NCBI GenBank assembly: GCA_029882335.1
Contig: JAOUKW010000158.1
Coordinates: forward strand, 1 to 8,898
Length of the DNA stretch: 8,898 nt
Reading direction: 5' to 3'
Source of the DNA: Candidatus Heimdallarchaeota archaeon
GTDB taxonomy: Archaea > Asgardarchaeota > Heimdallarchaeia > Heimdallarchaeales > Kariarchaeaceae
Both the position numbers and the translations under genes were made by a program. Position 1 is the stretch's first letter; every line of letters begins with the position of its first letter. The notes below the pieces were generated by a model. That model was not told the DNA's origin and searched no databases. It saw only the letters and a program-made list of their open reading frames with translations. Below, piece by piece: positions 1 to 6,478 of this stretch.

Positions 1-72
1 TTTCATACAACCCAATTTAACTCATAATTATATTTGTTTGTCAATTTATACTTATAGCTTCAAGAAACAAAA

Positions 73-144
73 ATGAATGAGGAAACAGTTAAACTAGTTA
101 ATAAAAAATCAGAAGGTTTCAGAATTATGATTAACCATACCTAG
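73..144 (+). CDS. Possible 23-residue leaderless peptide ORF (weak)
   Basis: The ORF begins ATG AAT GAG GAA and ends with TAG after 23 codons, starting MNEETVKLVNKKSEG. Its only support is position: TTTATACT at 45-52 lies about 25 bases upstream of the ATG, the spacing of an archaeal TATA box to a leaderless start. The ten bases AATTTATACT recur at 1881-1890 upstream of the sulfurtransferase. There is no domain, signal peptide or homologue that I recognise, and an ORF of this length is common by chance. The TATA-like box may instead drive a non-coding transcript, or be coincidence. Confidence 0.12.
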   Translation: MNEETVKLVNKKSEGFRIMINHT

Positions 145-382
145 TTTGGATAATTCTTGATTTATTAAACAATGATCTATCTGATTTTTCTGATTACTTT
201 CTCAACTTACCCAAAATGAAGAGTTTAAACATTAGTCAAAATAACTTGTTCAACATATTTAACTTGTAAACTTAATTAGTAGTAACGTAATAATTGACAA
301 ATACCTAGTAATAGGATTGAAAAAAACATTCTGTATGTCAAGTTGAATTGTTATACACTATTCAGGTTGTAATAAGGTTAAA

Positions 383-390
383 TTTATAAT
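383..390 (+). promoter_or_regulatory. TATA box for the amidase gene (leaderless fit)
   Basis: TTTATAAT is centred about 25 bases upstream of the GTG at 412. That is the normal distance from an archaeal TATA box to the transcription start, so transcription would begin at or next to the start codon. There is no Shine-Dalgarno-like sequence just before the GTG, which agrees with a leaderless message. Confidence 0.5.
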
Positions 391-411
391 CTTTATGGAA
401 TTTCAAATCAT

Positions 412-1803
412 GTGGATAATCCTATTTTTTCATTATTACACGAAATAAAAACTTCTAAGCTATCTAATCAAGAACTTATTCAAACCACATTAGATCGGAT
501 AAACCAACTAAATCCTGTAATAAATGCAATTCCCATTTTAAATGAAAATGTACTTGAAGAAGCCAAAACAATGGATGAAAAAAGAAGAAATAATGAGATA
601 ATTGGTGTACTTCAGGGATTACCTGTGGTACTTAAGGATGGTATGCAAACCACTGATATGATAACTACTGCTGGAAATCCTAAGCTAAAAGATTATTTGG
701 CAACTGAAGATGCATTAATTGTACAACGAATAAAACTTGCAGGGGGTTTAATCATTGGTAAATCCAACACTCCTTATATGCATTTGGATATTCAAACTCA
801 TAATGAATTATTTGGGACTACAAACAATCCGTGGGATTTGCATAAGACATCTGGTGGTTCTAGTGGCGGAACCGCAGCTGCAATCGCATCAGGTATGCTA
901 CATTTAGGTATTGGTAGTGATTTAGCAGGGTCACTTAGGATACCTTCATCATTTTGTGGTATCACGAGTTTGAGACCAACAGAGGGAAGAATTCCATCTG
1001 ATGGTTGCATTCCTCCTTTACCTGGAAATTATGTCTCCAAATCCGAGGTGGTATTTGGACCAATGAGTTCATCAATATTTGGCTTGGATTTATTGATGCA
1101 AGTATTAGTTAGATCATCTCCAAATTTGGAATATCCTGATTATCCTTGGAGAGAGACAAAAGCAACTGAAAGATCAGTGATGAAATTGGCAATTATTGAT
1201 AGCATTCAAGGATATCCGATTGATAATCGCATTAAAGATAAAATGTTTGAGATAACAGAGACTATTAAACAAAATAATATTTCTATCACCAGTGATTCTC
1301 CTAATCTAAACTATAATGATCTTCAAAAAGCACATATGGTTTTTTATGACATGTTTATTAATAGCTCCCGAATTGAAGATTTAAATAATCCACCAGTCGA
1401 TGACAAATCTCATACCACAAGAGAATATCTGGCTGCCATTGATATCCGGGATAAGAATAGAATGATATTGGACGCATTCTTACAAAAATTTGATGCTTTA
1501 ATTATACCCGTGACATCAACACTGCCATTTACTCATAGAAAGATAATGACACCTATTGAGATAAATAATCAAGAAATATCATATTGGAAGGCAACGATCT
1601 TATATGCAACTATATTTAGTGTGGTGGGTAATCCAATTGTCACCTTACCTGTGGGTTTAATTGATGGTATGCCAATTGGAGTGCAAATAATTGGAAGACG
1701 ATGGTATGATGAGGAATTAATATCACTTTGCTATACCTTGGAAGAAATTTTTGGGAATTTAACTCCTGAAATGAATAAGTTAAGTGCTCATAACAATCAA
1801 TAA
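412..1803 (+). CDS. Amidase (amidase signature family)
   Basis: This predicted cytosolic hydrolase of 463 residues cleaves C-N bonds of amides; the substrate cannot be told from sequence. The Ser-cisSer-Lys triad is complete: Lys75 in LPVVLKDG, cis-Ser150 in the SGGSSGG loop (147-153), and nucleophile Ser174 in SDLAGSLRIPSSFCG. The last motif has Ala where many members have Gly (usual form DxGGS), a variation I have seen in other amidases. The family's C-terminal block GNPIVTLPVGLIDGMPIGVQIIG (given here as 406-428) is present. Length is normal for a stand-alone amidase. It is unlikely to be the GatA subunit of tRNA amidotransferase: the GatA-style SDTGGSIRQPA motif is absent and no gatB or gatC is nearby. 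The start is GTG; the frame is closed by TAA at 379-381 and there is no in-frame ATG between. The ATG at 395 is out of frame. It stands alone, 152 bases before the next gene. Confidence 0.93.
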   Translation: MDNPIFSLLHEIKTSKLSNQELIQTTLDRINQLNPVINAIPILNENVLEEAKTMDEKRRNNEIIGVLQGLPVVLKDGMQTTDMITTAGNPKLKDYLATEDALIVQRIKLAGGLIIGKSNTPYMHLDIQTHNELFGTTNNPWDLHKTSGGSSGGTAAAIASGMLHLGIGSDLAGSLRIPSSFCGITSLRPTEGRIPSDGCIPPLPGNYVSKSEVVFGPMSSSIFGLDLLMQVLVRSSPNLEYPDYPWRETKATERSVMKLAIIDSIQGYPIDNRIKDKMFEITETIKQNNISITSDSPNLNYNDLQKAHMVFYDMFINSSRIEDLNNPPVDDKSHTTREYLAAIDIRDKNRMILDAFLQKFDALIIPVTSTLPFTHRKIMTPIEINNQEISYWKATILYATIFSVVGNPIVTLPVGLIDGMPIGVQIIGRRWYDEELISLCYTLEEIFGNLTPEMNKLSAHNNQ

Positions 1804-1941
1804 TAAATGAGGAGACATTGACTAATTTATTATTGTGTTTTAATCAGGATATACTCAAAAGTATGAATTTCAAGAATGTTAATTTATACTAATTCATGAT
1901 TGATTTTCAATATTACTAACCTTACGTTCGGTCTATTAATG

Positions 1942-1949
1942 TTAAATTT
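1942..1949 (+). promoter_or_regulatory. Possible TATA box for the sulfurtransferase gene
   Basis: TTAAATTT lies 7-14 bases before the ATG at 1956, too close to drive a transcript containing that codon with a normal start. It lies about 31 bases before the in-frame ATG at 1977, roughly right for a leaderless message from 1977. A rival box, TTTATACT at 1883-1890, would give a leader of about 45 bases to 1956. Which box is used decides the protein start. Confidence 0.25.
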
Positions 1950-1955
1950 ACATTT

Positions 1956-2834
1956 ATGAAAAAATATGAAAGATTAATGAACTTGTACACATCTTTTATT
2001 TCGTGTTTTCAATTGAATGAGTTATTATTAATTAATAAATTAGAAGAAATAAGGATAATCGATTGCAGGATTGATTTTTCTCTTGAATCTTATGGTAAGG
2101 AGATGTACTTAAAAAATCATATCCCCAATGCGATATTTATTGACTTAGAGACTGAATTATCTGATACATCCATATCTAATTCGGGAAGACATCCTCTTCC
2201 CCCTATTGAGAAATTTAATGAGTTAGTAAATAATCTAGGTATATTAAGGTCAACACAGGTGATTGTATATGATGATGTAGGTGGTGGATATGCTGCAAGA
2301 TTATGGTTTATGATGACTCAATTAGGTATCAATACAGCAATATTAGAGGGTGGGTTTGTTGAGTGGGTACGATTAAACCTTCCTGTTAGTGATATTGATG
2401 AGAAAAGAAAATCAAATATTAGTACGATAGAATTTATCAACAATTGGAATGACGGACCTTATGTGCTGTATGACTCACATCAGATAAAAGAAATTTTAAA
2501 TTCTGCTAAATTACTATATGATTCAAGATCTCTAGAACGGTTTGCAGGTATAGAAGAACCATTTTATGCAATCGCTGGACATATTCCAGGAGCAAAGAAT
2601 CACTATTGGATGAGTAATTTAAATGAAAACAGCAAGCTGCTACCAATAGAAGATTTGAGTAAAATATTTCCAAAAGAAACTAAGAATACGATATTCCACT
2701 GTGGTTCTGGAGTTACTGCCTGTTTAAATCTTGCAGTGGCTAAAAAATTAAATTTAGAAAATCCTGGGTTATATGTAGGTTCTTGGAGTGCTTGGATTGA
2801 AAATTATCCGGAATTTATTGAAACCGATAATTAA
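1956..2834 (+). CDS. 3-mercaptopyruvate / thiosulfate sulfurtransferase (two rhodanese domains)
   Basis: The enzyme moves sulfane sulfur from 3-mercaptopyruvate or thiosulfate to a thiol acceptor or cyanide through a cysteine persulfide. It has 292 residues, the usual size of tandem-rhodanese enzymes. The N-terminal domain (about 15-145) has the family pattern DCR...HIPNAIFID, then VIVYDDVGGGYAARLWFM, and has no catalytic Cys at its active-site position. The C-terminal domain (about 165-290) has LLYDSRSLERFAG, then AGHIPGAKNHYW, then the loop CGSGVTAC with catalytic Cys249. CGSGVT is the mercaptopyruvate-sulfurtransferase (SseA/MST) type of loop; classical rhodanese has CRKGVT. Arg191 and Arg195 are candidates for substrate-carboxylate binding by family analogy. 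The start is uncertain: ATG 1956 is the first in frame after TAA at 1917, but ATG 1977 (MNLYTSF) still precedes the rhodanese fold and fits the promoter better. No signal peptide is seen, so it is probably cytosolic. No sulfur-metabolism neighbours are present. Confidence 0.92.
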   Translation: MKKYERLMNLYTSFISCFQLNELLLINKLEEIRIIDCRIDFSLESYGKEMYLKNHIPNAIFIDLETELSDTSISNSGRHPLPPIEKFNELVNNLGILRSTQVIVYDDVGGGYAARLWFMMTQLGINTAILEGGFVEWVRLNLPVSDIDEKRKSNISTIEFINNWNDGPYVLYDSHQIKEILNSAKLLYDSRSLERFAGIEEPFYAIAGHIPGAKNHYWMSNLNENSKLLPIEDLSKIFPKETKNTIFHCGSGVTACLNLAVAKKLNLENPGLYVGSWSAWIENYPEFIETDN

Positions 2835-2869
2835 ATGTTATTAAAAACCATTATTTCTAATAACATTTA
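2832..2869 (+). terminator. 12-bp perfect inverted repeat at the sulfurtransferase stop codon
   Basis: TAAATGTTATTA at 2832-2843 is exactly complementary to TAATAACATTTA at 2858-2869, with a 14-base loop. The left arm begins with the stop codon TAA itself, so the mRNA would fold right at the end of translation. It is followed by only short T runs, unlike a classic bacterial terminator. In an archaeon it is better read as a 3'-end stabilising or termination-assisting hairpin. A DNA-level binding site for a dimeric protein is the alternative. Confidence 0.5.
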
Positions 2870-2975
2870 TGTAGCCTTTATCAAAGGAAATATGAAAATT
2901 ATTTGTAATTCTTTTCTACTTAATTAAAGAAATAAATGACTATGAGTTGTTTTAAAATTCTCATTAATAAATGGA

Positions 2976-2983
2976 TTTAAATA
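2976..2983 (+). promoter_or_regulatory. TATA box for the membrane-protein gene
   Basis: TTTAAATA is close to the canonical archaeal TATA consensus. Transcription would start near 3005, leaving a leader of about 20 bases before the ATG at 3025. That leader contains AGGAG at 3005-3009, but its distance from the ATG (15 bases) is long for a ribosome binding site. Confidence 0.5.
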
Positions 2984-3024
2984 GGTGTTCATGTCTAACA
3001 AAATAGGAGTTTTGAGATATCATT

Positions 3025-4437
3025 ATGTTTGATACAAATATTAAACTTAGAAAGGCCCATGTTGATGAATATCCCAAACAAAAAGTTATTTTTGAATATT
3101 TGCAATTTAATGATATCTATGCAAAAATATTGATCGTTGTAATTATTGGAATTTTGGGATGGTTACTATATCTAATAATAAATAAAAATGCAGTTTTGGC
3201 AACTGTAATATTCATATTTATTGTGCTGCCTATTCTTATGTATATTTATGGTAATAGATTTGGTATGAATTTTACTATCTATAGCATAATTGATAATAAT
3301 TTTGTTGTAATGATTTTCAAAGATGGAGAAGTAAAGGAAAATTCTATTGAACTAAGTGACATAAAATTTTTTTATTTTTCTCATAAAGTTGTAGGTGGTT
3401 TAGCTGGGTCTAATGATGCTAGAAAAGAATTTTATGAATTATATACTTACAAAAGAGATCAAAAACAAGTTACATCGAAAATAATGTCTAGATGTGATTT
3501 GAGTGAGGCTATTGAGCTTGTTAAAATATTCCGTAAAAATGGATTTATAATTCTTGAAGGTAAAATAGATGAAACTATGTTAAATAAAAAATCAGAAGAA
3601 ATATACATAAAAGGATTAATTGGTAAAATTTATCCAGATGATATCAACTATACATCAACTGAATTTGAAGATTTTATACCTAGAAGAAGAAATCTACCAT
3701 TGAAATTTATTATGAAAATAAAAAATTTCATTAAAAGAGAACATAAACACTATGGCAAAAAAATACCTGATAATTATATTAAATTAGATCCAATTATTCA
3801 AGATGGTTCAGCCAAGAATGACTTACCACCTGCAAATTGGAGAATGATTACTGAAGTCAGAGAACTAAATAATCGTATGGGGTGGGCTGGTGTGTTTATT
3901 ATGATATTATTTGCCTCTCCATTTATTGTTGTAAGTACTATGTATGTCTACAATGAGTTTACAAATAGATTGACTACAGGTGGTGCGATTTTAGGTAATT
4001 ATTTATATGCTATATTGATTTATCTAATTCCCATTGGATTAATTGGATATGGATATTGGAATAATCAATTTTTACATAATAAACATTCGTTTTATAAAGT
4101 AGATGAGCTCTTAATTTACAGATATTACAATGTGTCTACTTTCAATGAATTTCATTATGAAATTGAAAATATTGCTTATGTTTATGCTAAGAGGACAATT
4201 ATTGGAAAGATAGCAGTAGATGAAGTGACAAGTGCAGATAAAGTAGCTATTAAAATATTTATTCGATATTCTGATGGATCTATCAACTTTGTCTGCATGG
4301 TAGACCTAGATGATGGTTATCATATAATTGAAGAATTCAAACGAATTGGTTTGAAAATAGATTCGAATACAATTAATGAAATGAATCAAGAGATTGATAG
4401 ACGAGAAAACATTTACTTCGATGAGGATGAAGAGTGA
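3025..4437 (+). CDS. Uncharacterised four-helix membrane protein, apparent internal duplication
   Basis: I do not recognise a named family. The 470-residue protein has two hydrophobic hairpins: helices at about 33-52 and 56-76, then 287-308 and 322-345. Each hairpin is followed by a polar, strand-rich segment (about 80-180 and 352-447). The two segments have the same order of features: an aromatic 'FTIYSI' or 'HSFYKV' entry, a hydrophobic strand, a Glu/Ile strand (SIELSDIKFFYF versus HYEIENIAYVYA), a basic turn, and an end with an amphipathic helix then G-F/L-x-I (LVKIFRKNGFIIL versus IEEFKRIGLKI). This suggests a duplicated [TM hairpin + PH-like domain] unit; the PH-like label is inference. 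The linker at about 181-285 is basic around 220-246, so the soluble parts are probably cytoplasmic. The C-terminus is acidic (DEDEE). There is no signal peptide and no enzyme motif. The ATG at 3025 is the first possible start after TGA at 3013-3015. The gene has its own promoter and a terminator-like hairpin downstream. Confidence 0.85.
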   Translation: MFDTNIKLRKAHVDEYPKQKVIFEYLQFNDIYAKILIVVIIGILGWLLYLIINKNAVLATVIFIFIVLPILMYIYGNRFGMNFTIYSIIDNNFVVMIFKDGEVKENSIELSDIKFFYFSHKVVGGLAGSNDARKEFYELYTYKRDQKQVTSKIMSRCDLSEAIELVKIFRKNGFIILEGKIDETMLNKKSEEIYIKGLIGKIYPDDINYTSTEFEDFIPRRRNLPLKFIMKIKNFIKREHKHYGKKIPDNYIKLDPIIQDGSAKNDLPPANWRMITEVRELNNRMGWAGVFIMILFASPFIVVSTMYVYNEFTNRLTTGGAILGNYLYAILIYLIPIGLIGYGYWNNQFLHNKHSFYKVDELLIYRYYNVSTFNEFHYEIENIAYVYAKRTIIGKIAVDEVTSADKVAIKIFIRYSDGSINFVCMVDLDDGYHIIEEFKRIGLKIDSNTINEMNQEIDRRENIYFDEDEE

Positions 4438-4511
4438 ATTTCCATGGAAGTAACGTTATAAATATTATATTTTAGTTGTAGTGCTGTGCAGCCTTGAAAT
4501 TAAAATCTCTA

Positions 4512-4591
4512 TATGATGAATGAAATACATCCGTTCTTCATCATACTCTAATCAATAAAAATAGTCTTAATTTCAATTAATTTTTCTTTTT
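4512..4591 (+). terminator. Hairpin plus T-rich run after the membrane-protein gene
   Basis: TATGATGAA (4512-4520) and TTCATCATA (4537-4545) form a perfect 9-bp stem with a 16-base loop, 74 bases after the stop codon. A T-rich run TTTTTCTTTTT follows at 4581-4591. Archaeal termination depends mainly on the T run; the hairpin may protect the 3' end. The run sits 35 bases from the stem, so the two elements may act separately. Confidence 0.4.
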
Positions 4592-4864
4592 CATATACCA
4601 AGGAACTCTGTATTGCAGTTGAAAATAATTTTAATTTAATTTGATTTTTTGATAATTAAACACGTTGAAATTATTATAATTGATCATGATGTTAGAATAA
4701 CTGCACTTTTGTTAATTAAAATATTTACTCTGTATATTTTTGAAAAAGTTGAGACAATTTTTGGGAGATATTAGAAGTAATTATTAAGTATCAGTATATG
4801 TAATATTTAGTTATCATGAGGTATTTTATTTGACCAATCATATGAAATTATCTCAATTGTATCT

Positions 4865-4868
4865 GAGG
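4865..4868 (+). promoter_or_regulatory. Shine-Dalgarno-like GAGG for the TPR gene
   Basis: GAGG lies 8 bases before the ATG at 4877, matching the anti-Shine-Dalgarno end of archaeal 16S rRNA (CCTCC). It is the clearest ribosome binding site in the window and supports 4877 as the start. The frame is open back to TGA at 4817 but has no other ATG, GTG or TTG in between that I can find. Confidence 0.45.
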
Positions 4869-4876
4869 ATACCAAA

Positions 4877-6433
4877 ATGGATCGTGAAGACAATTTAAAA
4901 ATATTTTTAAACGGATTAATCGAACCATTAAAACTTGGTAAATATGAAGATGTTTTGAATAGTATAATTGAATTTGAAAATAAGGGAATTGACTACTCAT
5001 CCATTAAAACTACTGAGTCTTATTTAAAACTTATTTATACTAAAAGTAGGGTACTGGAACGAAATGAAAAACATCACGATGCAATAGATGTCGCCAAAAT
5101 ATTGATTGAATTAAGTGAGGAAATTCAAAACAAATTGGTGAAGTTTTCAGGTCTTGTTGCCTTAGCTTATCCATTATGGGGTATTGGAAATTTCAAAAAG
5201 AGTCTTAATACCATATTACTTGCAGAAGACTTACTAAATAATTTCAGTGAAAAAGATAGATTAAGCATTATGAATGAAGAAGCAACATTTTGGAATGTAA
5301 AAGGAATATTAGATGGATATCGCGGAGAACATAATAATGCGTTACAATATATCGAAAACTCCTATGAATTAAATAAACAATTAGGTCATACCTATCAAAT
5401 TGCAATAGCACTTAATAATTTTGGCTTTTTATATTCCGGAAAAGGAGAGTTAGATTTGGCTATCGATTACTTTAACAAAAGTTTAGTTATTCTTGAAGAA
5501 ATAAAGGATACACGATTATCTGCTCTAATTCATCGAAATATCGGTGGTATTTATAGAGTAAAAGGAGAAGCTGATAAAGCAATTGAACATTGTCAGAAAA
5601 GCTATGAATCATACCTTGCAATTGATAGTATCTTAGAGGCTTCTGAATCACTAAGTGAATTTGGCTATATTTATTCAACATTAGGTAAGTATGAAACTGC
5701 CATTGATTATTTAGAAAAAAGCCTTGAGATTAAAAGAAAATTTGATAATCCATATTATATGTCAAGAACCCTATATTTTTCTATATTAACCTATATAGAA
5801 TTTGAATTTATTGAAAATAAAGACAAAATCGGTCAATTACTCACAGAACTAGAACTACTAACAATAAACAATGAAAATAAATATGTCAATCTCGTCTTCA
5901 AAGTTGCAAAATCTATGATTTTAAAATCAGGTAAACGAGCCAAGGATAAAATTCAAGCACAACAAATATTAGAAGAATTAGTAAATGATGACGTTATCAT
6001 TGGAGAAGTTACCATATTTGCAATGATTCATCTTTGTGAGTTAGTAATTGATGAATTGAAACATTATGGAGAGGAAGAAGTATTAAGAGAAGCAATTACT
6101 CTAATCGGTAGAATTAATAAAATTGCAGAAGAACAGGGATCTTACATTCTTATCATTGAATCTGCATTGTTAAAATCCAAGCTTATTTTACTTGAAGGAA
6201 ACTATGAAGAATGTGATAATATACTTATACAAGCTTTGTCCCTGGCAGAAGAAAAACAACTTCCACTATTAGTTGATAAAATAAATATGGAAATTGGATC
6301 AATTAATAATGAAATCTTCAAGATGGAGGAATTATTGGAAAAGGGAAGAACTATTCAGGAGAGAATAAATAATCTAAGAATTGATGAATATATCAGTGCT
6401 ACTAAGAAATTGGTCAACTCTCTTAAATTATAA
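4877..6433 (+). CDS. TPR-repeat protein without a DNA-binding domain
   Basis: This predicted soluble scaffold or sensor protein of 518 residues is built almost wholly of helical repeats. The clearest TPR units lie at about 137-170, 177-210, 217-250 and 257-290, the last three at a strict 40-residue spacing (ALNNFGFLYSGKGELDLAIDYF and similar); degenerate helical pairs lie at about 17-125. A second helical region (340-475) has ILKSGKR, FAMIHLCELVIDELKHYG and KLILLEGNYEE. This region aligns without a gap to residues 366-500 of the convergent TPR gene (offset 26). The C-terminus (about 480-518) is a charged helix, where the relative has a winged helix; no such domain is found here. No signal peptide, membrane helix or catalytic motif is seen. 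TPR arrays bind peptides or proteins; the partner is unknown. A truncated regulator that lost its DNA-binding end is possible, but the reading frame is clean to its TAA. Confidence 0.9.
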   Translation: MDREDNLKIFLNGLIEPLKLGKYEDVLNSIIEFENKGIDYSSIKTTESYLKLIYTKSRVLERNEKHHDAIDVAKILIELSEEIQNKLVKFSGLVALAYPLWGIGNFKKSLNTILLAEDLLNNFSEKDRLSIMNEEATFWNVKGILDGYRGEHNNALQYIENSYELNKQLGHTYQIAIALNNFGFLYSGKGELDLAIDYFNKSLVILEEIKDTRLSALIHRNIGGIYRVKGEADKAIEHCQKSYESYLAIDSILEASESLSEFGYIYSTLGKYETAIDYLEKSLEIKRKFDNPYYMSRTLYFSILTYIEFEFIENKDKIGQLLTELELLTINNENKYVNLVFKVAKSMILKSGKRAKDKIQAQQILEELVNDDVIIGEVTIFAMIHLCELVIDELKHYGEEEVLREAITLIGRINKIAEEQGSYILIIESALLKSKLILLEGNYEECDNILIQALSLAEEKQLPLLVDKINMEIGSINNEIFKMEELLEKGRTIQERINNLRIDEYISATKKLVNSLKL

Positions 6434-6478
6434 TGGTATTTGCTAAAAAGATCATGATAAATCGTAAATTAAGTAATA

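Larger units (their letters stand above)
1..411. other. Left gene-free region, 411 bases
   Basis: No convincing gene lies here. All three forward frames meet a stop within about 76 bases of the left edge, and stops are dense in the reverse frames too, so no neighbouring gene runs in from the left. The stretch is very AT-rich. It holds two promoter-like boxes (45-52 and 383-390), a tiny ORF (73-144), a 9-bp inverted pair AAAAATCAG/CTGATTTTT (104-112 and 181-189), and two copies of AACTTGT near 243-268. The inverted pair could be chance in DNA of this composition. I read the region as the upstream regulatory region of the amidase gene. Confidence 0.7.
4438..4876. other. 439-base gene-free gap between membrane protein and TPR gene
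   Basis: No ORF of note lies here on either strand. From left to right it holds short palindromes CCATGG (4442-4447) and AACGTT (4452-4457), a tight GCTG-TG-CAGC inverted pair (4483-4492), the hairpin at 4512-4545 with a T-rich run after it, then a long A/T-only-like stretch around 4620-4690. The start region of the TPR gene completes it. A possible TATA-like run (ATTTTATT, about 4823-4830) would place transcription near 4850, but it is weak. Nothing suggests an RNA gene: there is no tRNA-like arm set. Confidence 0.6.

Noticed and set aside
104..189. Operator from the AAAAATCAG/CTGATTTTT inverted pair
   Set aside because: The arms are 68 bases apart and AT-rich; such pairs are expected by chance in this composition.
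798..1010. 70-codon reverse ORF inside the amidase gene
   Set aside because: It lies antisense to the conserved active-site region of a complete, well-supported amidase, so it is a shadow frame.
412..1803. Reading the amidase as GatA of the tRNA amidotransferase
   Set aside because: The nucleophile loop and following motif differ from the GatA form, and no gatB or gatC gene is adjacent.
2991..3032. 13-codon ORF overlapping the membrane-protein start by 8 bases
   Set aside because: The likely transcription start (near 3005, from TTTAAATA at 2976-2983) lies after its ATG, so it would not be in the message.
6434..6478. Bidirectional terminator between the convergent TPR genes
   Set aside because: The 45 bases contain no inverted repeat with a useful stem and no long T run on either strand.
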